The notes under the pieces: generated by a model
What the model saw: only the letters and a program-made list of their open reading frames with translations
Told to the model about the DNA's origin: nothing
Database searches by the model: none
Shown here: positions 6,717 through 14,370 of the stretch, piece after piece
Layout of the letters: each line of letters starts with the position of its first letter
Numbering within the stretch: position 1 is the stretch's first letter
Position numbers and translations under genes: made by a program
Source: an uncultured Clostridia bacterium
Lineage (GTDB): Bacteria > Bacillota > Clostridia > Oscillospirales > Acutalibacteraceae
NCBI GenBank assembly: GCA_946002045.1
Contig: CAMFYM010000011.1
Span: forward strand, 1 to 21,275
Direction of reading: 5' to 3'
DNA length: 21,275 nucleotides

Positions 6717-7757
6717 ATGAAAAAGATTATTAAAAGAATTGCTGCTCTTGCACTTGCAGTTGTTTTAATTGCAGGCGTATTTGCAGGATGCAGTGGCAAT
6801 GGCGCAAAGGGCGCACAGGTTGGCTTGTTCTACTGTTCGGCTGAGGCTAACTCAAAGTATCAGGTTGAAAAGGTAGCAGAGGAGCTTGCAAAGCTTGGCT
6901 ACGCAACAAAGGAGTATGCATTTGCTGACTCTAACGACCTTGCTTCAGTGCTTAACACAGCAGTTGCTGAATCAAAAGCTCTTTACATCCCAACTGATAA
7001 CACCTGCGCTAACAATGCAGAGCTTATCAACAACATTTGCGAGCCGGCAGGTATTCCTATCATCGCCGGTGAGGAAGGTATTTGCGAAGGCTGTGGCGTT
7101 GCTACACTTTCTATTTCCTACTATGACCTTGGTGTTGCTACTGCAAAGCAGGCTTACGAGGTTCTTGTTAACGGTGCAGATGTTTCCACAATGGAAATTT
7201 CTTATGTTGACGCTTCAACACTCGTTAAAAAGGCAATGCCTGAAAGAGCTGAAAAGCTTGGTATTACAATCCCTGACGGCTTTATAGCAATCGGCAGTGA
7301 AGCAGACAACGCAGAAAAAGAGGCTGAAGAGCTTCCAAAGTATGACGGCGACAAGGTATTCACAATCGGTATCTGCCAGCTTATCCAGCACCCTGCTCTT
7401 GACGCAGCAACTCAAGGATTTATTGATGCACTCACAGAGATGCTCGGTAAGGACCATGTAAAGTTTGATACACAGAATGCATCAGGTGATTCAGCTACTT
7501 GTGCAACAATCGTTAACCAGTTCGTATCAAAGAATGTTGACCTTATTCTTGCAAACGCAACTCCTGCTCTTCAGGCAGCTGCATCTGCTACACAGGAAAT
7601 TCCTATTCTCGGTACATCTGTAACAGAGTACGGTGTAGCACTTGATATTGCTGATTTCAACGGCAAGACAGGTATCAATGTATCAGGTACATCTGACCTT
7701 GCTCCTCTTGACCAGCAGGCAGCACTCTTTGCAGAGCTTAACATTGCTAAAGACTAA
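6717..7757 (+). CDS. ABC transporter substrate-binding lipoprotein, TrpX-like fold in circularly permuted order
   Basis: A 346-residue lipoprotein of the ABC_sub_bind (PF04392, TrpX) family. A hydrophobic signal ends in FAGC, with Cys25 the expected lipidation site. The domain order is unusual. Residues about 33-195, from QVGLFYCSAEANSK through YIPTDNT and the DLGVATAK segment to GITIPDGF (182-189), correspond to the C-terminal half of ordinary family members. An acidic linker (about 196-212) then leads to residues 213-346, from KVFTIGICQLIQHPALDAA through ANATPALQAAA to GTSDLAPLDQQ, which normally form the N-terminal half. The protein ends where the normal C-half would begin. The start is chosen for AAAGGA at 6703-6708 and the signal peptide; the in-frame upstream extension to 6636 has neither. 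Ligand unknown; tryptophan or another small molecule is a guess from relatives and from the nearby DAHP synthase. Confidence 0.9.
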   Translation: MKKIIKRIAALALAVVLIAGVFAGCSGNGAKGAQVGLFYCSAEANSKYQVEKVAEELAKLGYATKEYAFADSNDLASVLNTAVAESKALYIPTDNTCANNAELINNICEPAGIPIIAGEEGICEGCGVATLSISYYDLGVATAKQAYEVLVNGADVSTMEISYVDASTLVKKAMPERAEKLGITIPDGFIAIGSEADNAEKEAEELPKYDGDKVFTIGICQLIQHPALDAATQGFIDALTEMLGKDHVKFDTQNASGDSATCATIVNQFVSKNVDLILANATPALQAAASATQEIPILGTSVTEYGVALDIADFNGKTGINVSGTSDLAPLDQQAALFAELNIAKD

Positions 7758-7781
7758 ATACAGCTCGTAATTTTATAAATT

Positions 7782-7818
7782 ATGGCAACGAGATAACTAT
7801 CTTGTTGCCATTGTTTTT
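7782..7818 (+). terminator. Intra-operon attenuating hairpin between binding protein and permease
   Basis: A 13-bp stem (7782-7794 with 7799-7811, one G-T pair) has loop AACT and is followed by TGTTTTT. It sits between the binding-protein stop and the permease ribosome site. Partial termination here would give more binding protein than membrane subunits, the usual stoichiometry for importers. Confidence 0.75.
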
Positions 7819-7833
7819 GAAGGAGAATTTTTT

Positions 7834-8760
7834 ATGGCATCATTACTTGCATCAATGCCCGGTGCCGTTGCATACGGCATCATATGGGGTATTATGGCAA
7901 TCGGTGTATATCTCACCTTTAGAATACTTGATGTTGCTGACCTTACTGTTGACGGCTCAATGGCAACAGGTGGTATCGTGTTTGCCGTTCTTGCCAAAAA
8001 CGGCACTAACATATATCTTGCAGTAGTAATTTCGTTTATAGCAGGCTGTCTTGCAGGATTGGTAACAGGTATTTTTCACACATTATTCGGCATACCGGCA
8101 ATACTTGCAGGTATTTTAACACAGCTTAGCCTGTATTCTGTTAACCTTCATATTTCCAACAAAAACTCAAATGTTCCTGTCAGTGCAAGAAATTTGAAGC
8201 AGATTTTGTTAACATCAGGCGACAATACTAAATCTATTATTGTTTGTATAATATTTGCCGTTGTGGTCATTGGTATTTTGTACTGGTTCTTTGGCACAGA
8301 GCTTGGCTCGTCAATTAGGGCAACAGGCTGTAATCAGGCTATGTCCCGTGCAAACGGTATTAACACAAGATTTAATGTTATTTTCGGTCTTGTTATATCC
8401 AACGGATTAGTAGCTCTTTCCGGTGCACTTTATGCGCAGTATCAAGGCTTTGCAGATATAAATATGGGCCGTGGCGCTATCGTTATCGGTCTTGCTGCCG
8501 TTATTGTGGGCGAGGTTGTATTCGGCAAAATCTTCCGTAATTTTGCATTAAAGCTGTTTGCAGTTGTTTTGGGTGGTATTATTTACTACATTGTTCAAAA
8601 CATCGTTGTTTGGATGGGATTAGACGCTAATGACCTTAAGCTGCTGTCAGCTGTTGTAGTTGCAATATTCCTCGGTTTGCCATATTGGCAAAAGCAGGCT
8701 AAGTCAAAGCTTGGTGTGAAGCAGCCTAAAAAAGTGAAGGGAGAGAATGAAAATGCTTAA
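7834..8760 (+). CDS. ABC transporter permease, TrpY-like
   Basis: A 308-residue integral membrane protein of the BPD_transp_2 family (branched-chain/ribose-type permeases; COG4120-like as I recall). About eight hydrophobic segments span the chain. The family's DLTVDGS motif after the first membrane segment lies at 36-42, and a conserved GxxxxxRATG-type cytoplasmic loop appears as LGSSIRATGCNQAMSRA. The C-terminus is a basic tail. It forms the translocation channel for the lipoprotein encoded just upstream and pairs with the ATPase encoded downstream. AGGAG at 7821-7825 sets the start. Its stop overlaps the next gene by eight bases, indicating translational coupling. Confidence 0.92.
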   Translation: MASLLASMPGAVAYGIIWGIMAIGVYLTFRILDVADLTVDGSMATGGIVFAVLAKNGTNIYLAVVISFIAGCLAGLVTGIFHTLFGIPAILAGILTQLSLYSVNLHISNKNSNVPVSARNLKQILLTSGDNTKSIIVCIIFAVVVIGILYWFFGTELGSSIRATGCNQAMSRANGINTRFNVIFGLVISNGLVALSGALYAQYQGFADINMGRGAIVIGLAAVIVGEVVFGKIFRNFALKLFAVVLGGIIYYIVQNIVVWMGLDANDLKLLSAVVVAIFLGLPYWQKQAKSKLGVKQPKKVKGENENA

Positions 8761-9559
8761 AATCAGTAATGTATATAAAACATTCAATCCCGGCACTGTT
8801 AACGAAAAGCGTGCCCTTAACGGTATTGACCTTGTGCTTAATGAAGGTGACTTTGTTACTGTAATCGGTGGTAACGGCGCAGGTAAATCAACAATGCTTA
8901 ATATGATTGCCGGTGTGTATCCTGTTGATTGCGGTACTATTACCATTGACGGCAAGGATGTTACAAAGCTACCTGAATACAAAAGGGCATCATTTTTAGG
9001 CAGAGTTTTCCAGGACCCAATGACAGGTACTGCTGCCGATATGCAGATACTTGAAAATCTTGCTCTTGCATCTCGCCGTGGTAAACGCAGAACACTGGCA
9101 AACGGCGTTACAAAAAAGGAAAAGGAGCATTACAAGGAGCTGCTTAAATCTCTTGATTTAGGTCTTGAAACAAGACTTACATCAAAGGTTGGATTGCTTT
9201 CCGGTGGTCAAAGGCAGGCTATAACACTTCTTATGGCAACGCTGAAAAAGCCAAAGGTGCTGCTTCTTGACGAGCACACTGCTGCTCTTGACCCTAAAAC
9301 AGCTCACAAGGTGCTTGAGCTGACTCAGCAAATTGTTGAAAGAGATAATCTTACAACAATTATGATTACACATAATATGAAGGACGCTATCGCAATCGGT
9401 AACCGTTTGATTATGATGAATGACGGTAAAATCATTTATGATGTTTCCGGCGAGGAAAAGAAAAATCTTACAACTGCCGACCTGCTTGCAAAATTCAAGA
9501 TTACATCAGGTGGGGAGCTTGATAACGATAGAATGCTTCTTTCAACAGACGCTGAATAA
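8753..9559 (+). CDS. ABC transporter ATP-binding protein, TrpZ-like
   Basis: A 268-residue nucleotide-binding subunit that powers the importer. Walker A GGNGAGKST is at 39-47, signature LSGGQRQ at about 149-155, Walker B LLLDEH at about 170-175, and the switch histidine in MITHN at about 207. The opening LKISNVYKTFNPGTVNEKRA, with its F-N-P-G-T-V-N-E run, is characteristic of this branch. I prefer ATG 8753 because GGAG at 8740-8743 lies nine bases upstream; ATG 8747, two codons earlier, is also possible. Either start overlaps the permease gene. It is the last gene of the operon and is followed by a strong terminator. Confidence 0.93.
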   Translation: MLKISNVYKTFNPGTVNEKRALNGIDLVLNEGDFVTVIGGNGAGKSTMLNMIAGVYPVDCGTITIDGKDVTKLPEYKRASFLGRVFQDPMTGTAADMQILENLALASRRGKRRTLANGVTKKEKEHYKELLKSLDLGLETRLTSKVGLLSGGQRQAITLLMATLKKPKVLLLDEHTAALDPKTAHKVLELTQQIVERDNLTTIMITHNMKDAIAIGNRLIMMNDGKIIYDVSGEEKKNLTTADLLAKFKITSGGELDNDRMLLSTDAE

Positions 9560-9571
9560 TAAACAAAAAAT

Positions 9572-9615
9572 AAGTGGCTTGATTATCTCCGATTGGGAGG
9601 GTCAAGCCACTTTTT
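9572..9615. terminator. Bidirectional terminator between the ABC operon and the lysC operon
   Basis: An 11-bp stem (9572-9582 with 9602-9612) with an inner CTCC/GGAG helix is followed by five T at 9611-9615. An A-rich run to the left (9561-9571) makes it work on the minus strand too. The outer arms resemble those of the terminator at 4578-4613. Confidence 0.88.
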
Positions 9616-9636
9616 GCGTCTGTATCTATTTATGGT

Positions 9637-9913
9637 TAGGCAATAAATAGCAATCCGAACCGTGGTTCAAATTGGCTGATTTGCCCTTATTCTGTGTTAA
9701 AAATACTCGGAATACATAAAGTATTCCTGCGTTTTTGTGCCTTGATTAAGAACAAATCAGCACAATTTGAACTCGCAGACCAAAAATGCATGCAGTAAAG
9801 ATGAATTTTGGATTTTGAGATGGAAGCCTTGCTGACGCAAGGCAACAGCGAAAACTTCAAAAGTCGCTTTAATTCTGCATTTTTGGCAGGTTCGGATTAC
9901 TCTTTATTGCCTA
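9637..9913. repeat. Large cloverleaf-like inverted-repeat element
   Basis: A noncoding stretch of about 277 nt built from nested inverted repeats. The outer arms are 9637-9661 and 9889-9913 (23 of 25 match). The left arm pairs 9665-9683 with 9753-9772 (19 bp, one bulge) and encloses GGAATAC/GTATTCC (9709-9715, 9721-9727). The right arm pairs 9780-9790 with 9876-9886 (11 bp perfect) and encloses the GC-rich GCCTTGC/GCAAGGC hairpin (9826-9832, 9837-9843). The outer right arm contains the lysC stop codon. It lies before the bidirectional terminator at 9572-9615 as read on the minus strand, so it would be transcribed as the 3' UTR of the lysC operon. No ORF was found. It could be a MITE-like dispersed repeat or a structured RNA. 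Confidence 0.8.
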
Positions 9914-11113
9914 GTCGTTAGGTATAAACTTTCTGTGTACTGCCGACACTGCTCTGTCTGCATCCTCGGCATCTATAATAACAGAAATCTTAATTTCCGA
10001 TGTAGAAATCATTTGGATGTTGATATTGCTTTCATAAAGAGCCTCAAACATCTTTGATGCTGTGCCCGGATGTGACTCCATACCGGCACCAACGATTGAA
10101 ACCTTTGCTACCTCTGTGTTGCAAACAATTTTGCAATCATCAAGCAAATCCTCTAAAAGTTCAACTGCAATAGGACCGTTCTCCTTATTAACTGTGAAAA
10201 CGATGTCCTTTGTGCCATCTCTGCCGAAGGACTGAAGAATAATATCTACATTGATATTCTTTGCTGAAAGCTTTGAGAAAATTTTGAAAGCGATACCCGG
10301 AGTATCCTGTAAATTTAAAATTGAAACAAGTGCAACATCCTTATCCTTAGTTACACCTCTGATTAACATTTTTTCCATTTTTGCTGCCTCCTTAACGATT
10401 GTACCCGGAATTGGATTAAGTGATGAGAGAACCTCAAGCTCTACACCGTATTTTTTAGCCATTTCTACTGAACGATTGTTTAATACCTGTGCACCGAGAG
10501 TTGCAAGCTCAAGCATTTCGTCATAGGTGATTTCCTTTAACTTCTTTGCACCCTCAACCTTTCTCGGATCTGCTGTATATACACCCTCAACATCTGTAAA
10601 GATTTGACACTTGTCTGCCTTAAGGGCTGCCGCAATGGCAACTGCAGATGTATCTGAGCCACCTCTGCCCAAGGTAGTTAAGTCGTCATACCTGTTAATA
10701 CCCTGAAAGCCTGCCACAACAACAATATTGTGCTTTGCAATTTCTGCCTGAAGTCTGTTTGGCTTAATGTTTTTAATTCTTGCTGATGAGTGAATTGAGT
10801 TGGTGTTAAATCCTGCCTGCCAGCCTAAAAGACTGATTACAGGAAATCCCAGCTTTTCAATCGCCATTGCCAAAAGTGAAATCGAAATTTGCTCACCTGC
10901 GCAAAGGAGCTGGTCCATTTCTCTTTTGTGGGCGTTTGGATTGATTTCGTTCGCCTTATCAATCAAATCGTCTGTTGTGTCGCCCTGTGCCGAAACAACA
11001 ACTATTACATCGTTACCCTGCTTGTAGGTGTCTGTAACAATACGAGCAACATTCATAACTCTGTCAGCGTCTGCTACTGACGAGCCACCGAACTTTTGAA
11101 CAATAAGTCCCAT
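9911..11113 (-). CDS. lysC: Aspartokinase with tandem ACT domains
   Basis: Phosphorylates aspartate with ATP in the first step toward lysine, threonine and methionine. The 400-residue chain opens with VQKFGGSSVAD (K7 in the ATP-binding KFGGSS), followed by a kinase domain to about 240 with LGRGGSDTSAVA and FTDVEGVYTADPR. Two ACT domains then span about 250-400 and carry feedback inhibition; the effector cannot be read from sequence. It is the monofunctional Bacillus LysC type. A strong internal start at codon 246 should make a separate beta subunit. AGGAGG nine bases upstream sets the main start. It follows hom by 18 bases in an operon. Confidence 0.96.
   Translation of the reverse strand: MGLIVQKFGGSSVADADRVMNVARIVTDTYKQGNDVIVVVSAQGDTTDDLIDKANEINPNAHKREMDQLLCAGEQISISLLAMAIEKLGFPVISLLGWQAGFNTNSIHSSARIKNIKPNRLQAEIAKHNIVVVAGFQGINRYDDLTTLGRGGSDTSAVAIAAALKADKCQIFTDVEGVYTADPRKVEGAKKLKEITYDEMLELATLGAQVLNNRSVEMAKKYGVELEVLSSLNPIPGTIVKEAAKMEKMLIRGVTKDKDVALVSILNLQDTPGIAFKIFSKLSAKNINVDIILQSFGRDGTKDIVFTVNKENGPIAVELLEDLLDDCKIVCNTEVAKVSIVGAGMESHPGTASKMFEALYESNINIQMISTSEIKISVIIDAEDADRAVSAVHRKFIPND
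10376..10393 (-). promoter_or_regulatory. Internal ribosome site and start for the aspartokinase beta subunit
   Basis: Within lysC on the minus strand, a perfect AAGGAGG (10393-10387) is followed eight bases later by an in-frame ATG (10378-10376), codon 246. Translation from it gives 155 residues made only of the two ACT domains. Bacillus subtilis aspartokinase II is known to make its beta subunit from an internal start of this kind. Confidence 0.8.
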
Positions 11114-11131
11114 AGTTCATTACCTCCTGTA

Positions 11132-12349
11132 TTAGTAGTTTGTAACCTTAATAATATTGATTACCTCAAAGCCCTTAAGCTTTTCGGTTAATTCGTTTTC
11201 TGTCATTACATCTGTAATAAATGCAACCTCGTCGGAGGGCTGACCCTTTCGTGAAAGGTACTTAACCTCGCTGAACACACTGTTCACCCTTGCACAATCA
11301 GCCTTTGCTCTAACATAGAACGGCATTTTAATTGTGCTCTTATAGTCAACAACATAATCCTCTGCGCCTGCGCCCCAGCCAAAAATCTTCTTTCTGTCGG
11401 TATGCTTTGCACAGTCAATAATATCTGCAACTACTGCTGAAGCAGTAGGAAGCTTACCTGCACCGGGACCGTAGAAGCAAACATCACCCACTGCGTCGCC
11501 ACGAACAAGCACTGCGTTGAACACATCCTTAACAGATGCAAGCTGTGAGCCGTTATAAACAACGGCAGGGCTGACAAATGCTGCTATTGAGTCCTTGCTG
11601 ATATACTTTATTTGACCTAAAAGCTTAATAACTCCACCTGCTGAATTGATGTATGATACATCCTCCAGTGAAATATTTGTAATACCCTCTGTTTCAACCT
11701 GTGAGGGATAAACATGCTTACCAAAGGCAAGGGATGCAAGGATACATACCTTACGGCAGGCATCGTGCCCCTCAACATCGGCTGTTGGGTCCTTTTCTGC
11801 ATATCCCTTTTCCTGTGCAATCTTAAGAGCTTCATCAAAGGACATACCCTGCTCAATCATCATTGTCAGGATAAAGTTTGTGGTGCCGTTAAGTATACCT
11901 GCTATACCCTCAATATTGTTGGCAGCAAGGCACTGTGTAAGCGGACGGATAATAGGAATACCACCACCCACTGATGCCTCTATCAAATAGTTAACACCGT
12001 TTTCCTCTGCTGCCTTAAGCAGCTCAAGACCCTTTTGTGCCACAAGCTCCTTGTTTGATGTAACAACGCTTTTGCCTGCTTTAAGGAGCTTCATTGTGAA
12101 ATCAAAGGCAGGGTTAACACCACCCATTGTTTCTGCAACAATCTTAATTTCCTTGTCGTTTAAAATATCGTTAAAGTCCTTGGTGAATAATGCTTCGTGT
12201 GGGTCACCGGGAAAATCTCTTAAATCAAGAATACGAGCAACCTCTAATGTTTCGCCACCGATTTTTTGGGGAATAGTATCACTGTGAGATTCGATAACCT
12301 CAACAACACCGGAACCTACTGTTCCGTATCCCATTACAGCAACCTTCAT
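11132..12349 (-). CDS. hom: Homoserine dehydrogenase
   Basis: Reduces aspartate semialdehyde to homoserine, the branch point to threonine and methionine. The 405 residues show an N-terminal Rossmann loop GYGTVG (7-12) and TSNKELVA. The catalytic domain has ASVGGGIPIIRPL, GILNGTTNFIL and the substrate-binding KDPTADVEGHDACRK segment. A C-terminal ACT-like region (about 345-405) is typical of the feedback-controlled Gram-positive form. AGGAGG eight bases before ATG. The gene lies between the UPF0735 ACT gene (19-base gap) and lysC (18-base gap), so homoserine synthesis steps one and three are co-expressed; the intervening aspartate-semialdehyde dehydrogenase is not in the window. Confidence 0.96.
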   Translation of the reverse strand: MKVAVMGYGTVGSGVVEVIESHSDTIPQKIGGETLEVARILDLRDFPGDPHEALFTKDFNDILNDKEIKIVAETMGGVNPAFDFTMKLLKAGKSVVTSNKELVAQKGLELLKAAEENGVNYLIEASVGGGIPIIRPLTQCLAANNIEGIAGILNGTTNFILTMMIEQGMSFDEALKIAQEKGYAEKDPTADVEGHDACRKVCILASLAFGKHVYPSQVETEGITNISLEDVSYINSAGGVIKLLGQIKYISKDSIAAFVSPAVVYNGSQLASVKDVFNAVLVRGDAVGDVCFYGPGAGKLPTASAVVADIIDCAKHTDRKKIFGWGAGAEDYVVDYKSTIKMPFYVRAKADCARVNSVFSEVKYLSRKGQPSDEVAFITDVMTENELTEKLKGFEVINIIKVTNY

Positions 12350-12368
12350 ATTTATACCTCCTGATTAT

Positions 12369-12800
12369 TTATCCTAATTGCGCCGATTTGACACCGTTAA
12401 TATTTTTAATACTGTCTAACAGCTCCTGTGCAGTAGCCGTCATTTCTGTTGAACGAACAGTAACAGAAACATCTGCTATTGAATTAACAGGCACACTTTG
12501 GCTGACAGAAAGCACATTTGCACCTGATTTGTAAAGCTCGTTCATAAGTGCAGACAAAACGCCTGCGTTATCCTTAAGCTTTGCATTTACAGTTATTGTT
12601 TCGTCATTGCTGTTTGTGTTATACTCAAAAATTGCATCCTTGTATTTATAGTATGCACTTCTTGAAATACCTGCCATCTTTACTGCCTGAGAGGTTGACG
12701 ACGCCTCGCCTGTGGCAAGATAATTTTTCGCCTCAACCACCTTTGAATAAACGGCAGGAAGAATAGTTGAGCTAACAAGATAATACTTAACTTTGTCCAT
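12369..12800 (-). CDS. UPF0735 ACT-domain protein, PheB-like
   Basis: A 143-residue protein of the UPF0735 family (Bacillus PheB is a member). An N-terminal helical part carries SSTSQAVKMAGISRSAYYKYKD with its last residues spanning 34-55, which looks like a small helix-turn-helix, and one ACT domain occupies about 68-143. ACT domains commonly bind amino acids, and placement as first gene before hom and lysC suggests a sensor or regulator of aspartate-family flux. Its biochemical role is not established and DNA binding is only inferred from the helix-turn-helix look. The ribosome site GGAGGAC is strong. Some annotations call PheB a chorismate mutase, but this sequence lacks a chorismate-mutase domain. 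Confidence 0.9.
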   Translation of the reverse strand: MDKVKYYLVSSTILPAVYSKVVEAKNYLATGEASSTSQAVKMAGISRSAYYKYKDAIFEYNTNSNDETITVNAKLKDNAGVLSALMNELYKSGANVLSVSQSVPVNSIADVSVTVRSTEMTATAQELLDSIKNINGVKSAQLG

Positions 12801-12853
12801 TTAATTGTCCTCCGTGAGTGGACAGTTGTTTTGCTGTGGAGTACACTTTTTAT

Positions 12854-12882
12854 ATATTAACAAAAAACAATCAAAGTATCAA
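12854..12882 (-). promoter_or_regulatory. Probable promoter of the UPF0735-hom-lysC operon
   Basis: On the minus strand, TTGATA (12882-12877) and TAATAT (12859-12854) are spaced 17 bp apart. The -10 is 4 of 6. The leader to ATG 12800 is under 50 nt and holds no lysine riboswitch or T-box. Confidence 0.5.
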
Positions 12883-12983
12883 GTATTATTTTAAAAAAAT
12901 TAAGATTTTTTTACTTTACAAATATATATCGGTGAATTATTATATAATTAGTATAGAAATTCGTCTATAAGGAAGTATAAGCT

Positions 12984-14132
12984 ATGAGTGAAAAGGTACA
13001 AAAAAGGCGTGATTGCTTAATCAATGTGGCGTTCGGCGTAATGGTGCTTGGGCTGATTTATTTGTTTTTCAAATACTGCTTTGCTATTGCTGCGCCGTTT
13101 CTTCTTTCGGCATTTTTCGCAGTGCTGCTCCAAAGGCCTTTAAGGTGGCTTGATAAAAGGACAAACAACAAGTGCCACACCCTGTGGTCATTGGTGCTTA
13201 TCATTCTTTCACTTTTAATAATTTTAGGCCCTGTTATTACTATTATTTCCCTAATAGCAAAGGAGATTGGCAGCTTTGTATCCTACCTAACAGGTCAATT
13301 AAGCGACCTGCCCTCCTTCCTTGCCACACTTGAAAAGGAAATACTGGGTATTTTGAAGTTTTTGCCTGACAGCATTTATACCTCTGTTACAGATTCAATA
13401 ACGGAATTCTTCGGCAGGCTGATAAACAACTTCGACCTTTCTGAGTTAGGCATTGATATGAAGGCTGTAACATCGGGACTTACCACAGGTGTTACCGGTG
13501 TTTATTCTGTTGTTAAGAATATTCCGTCTGCACTTATTGGAATTGTTATCGGTATCGTTGCATGGATTTTCTTTACAAAGGATTATGACCGTATTGTTGC
13601 GTTCATAAGATTACAATTACCGTCAGGCAGAAAGAATATGCTTAGCGAAATTAAGCAAATATTCTCAAAAACCGTTCTTAAAATGTTTAGAGCATACGGT
13701 CTTATTATGCTCATCACCTTCCTTGAATTATTCCTTGGATTCTCAATTTTAAGGCTTGTGGGAATTATGGAAAACAATTACGCCGTGCTTATTGCTGCTG
13801 CTATTGCAATATTTGATATTCTGCCTGTGGCAGGCTCCGGTGGAATACTTATCCCTTGGGCATTAGTCAGCTTGATTTCGGGCAATATTCCACAGGCAAT
13901 CGGCTTAGTTGTGATTTATGTTATTATTTCAATTATCCGTCAGTATATTGAGCCAAAAATTGTTGGTGACTCGCTTGGTGTTCACCCACTTGTTACCCTT
14001 GCCGGCTTGTACTTTGGATTAAAGCTGTTTGGATTTTTAGGTATGTTCATTGTTCCCATTACCGTTATGACAATCAAGGCATTTAACGATGCAGGAAGAA
14101 TACATCTTTACAACTCACCGGATAGGAAATAA
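12984..14132 (+). CDS. AI-2E-family transporter, YtvI-like
   Basis: A 382-residue membrane protein of PF01594 with about seven to eight transmembrane segments. It has the family's FDILPVAGSGGILIPWAL stretch near 268-285 and the RQYIEPKIVG/LGVHPL region near 320-340, with a hydrophilic loop at about 100-165. The layout is closest to YtvI-type proteins that in endospore formers are linked to sporulation. The AI-2 exporter label comes from one E. coli member and should not be read as function here. Other members act as sodium/lithium-proton antiporters or have unknown roles. AAGGAAG at 12969-12975 sets the start. TATAAT at 12943-12948 is a likely -10, but I cannot find a good -35. Transcribed alone and ended by a strong terminator. 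Confidence 0.85.
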   Translation: MSEKVQKRRDCLINVAFGVMVLGLIYLFFKYCFAIAAPFLLSAFFAVLLQRPLRWLDKRTNNKCHTLWSLVLIILSLLIILGPVITIISLIAKEIGSFVSYLTGQLSDLPSFLATLEKEILGILKFLPDSIYTSVTDSITEFFGRLINNFDLSELGIDMKAVTSGLTTGVTGVYSVVKNIPSALIGIVIGIVAWIFFTKDYDRIVAFIRLQLPSGRKNMLSEIKQIFSKTVLKMFRAYGLIMLITFLELFLGFSILRLVGIMENNYAVLIAAAIAIFDILPVAGSGGILIPWALVSLISGNIPQAIGLVVIYVIISIIRQYIEPKIVGDSLGVHPLVTLAGLYFGLKLFGFLGMFIVPITVMTIKAFNDAGRIHLYNSPDRK

Positions 14133-14150
14133 ATTGTATATGACATAGAT

Positions 14151-14180
14151 AATGAGCAGGCAAATAGCCTGCTCATTTTT
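14151..14180 (+). terminator. Terminator of the AI-2E-family gene
   Basis: A perfect 11-bp stem (14151-14161 with 14167-14177) has loop AAATA and continues into TTTTT. Confidence 0.92.
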
Positions 14181-14189
14181 ATGTAACAT

Positions 14190-14323
14190 CTATTTGGCTC
14201 CCCTTTTAATGTAATAAAGGGGAGCTGTCTCGAAGAGACTGAGGGGATAAAAGATAAATAACAACAATCCTCCCGTCAAAGCATTCGCTTTGCCACCCTC
14301 CTTTGCACAAGGAGGGCAAATAG
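14190..14323. repeat. Palindromic intergenic repeat (MITE-like)
   Basis: A 134-bp noncoding element has 7-bp terminal inverted repeats CTATTTG/CAAATAG. Inside are four hairpins: GCTCCCCTTT/AAAGGGGAGC (14197-14206, 14216-14225), GTCTC-GAAG-AGAC, CAAAGC/GCTTTG around 14277-14292, and CCCTCCTT/AAGGAGGG (14296-14303, 14309-14316). This layout of a GGGGAGC hairpin, a small GACTGAGGGG arm and a terminal AGGAGGG hairpin is one I recall as a dispersed repeat in gut Firmicutes. It has no ORF, so movement would need a transposase elsewhere. Copy number cannot be seen from one window. Confidence 0.75.
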
Positions 14324-14370
14324 GTAAGTATTATGTTTCACTTCCCTTTACTCAAGAGAGCCGTAAAGTG

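Noticed and set aside
12915..12948. TTTACA/TATAAT promoter before the AI-2E-family gene
   Set aside because: The spacing is 22 bp, too long for a sigma-A promoter; only the -10 is plausible.
12984..14132. Autoinducer-2 exporter function for the PF01594 protein
   Set aside because: The family name derives from one E. coli protein; nothing in this sequence or neighbourhood indicates AI-2 transport.
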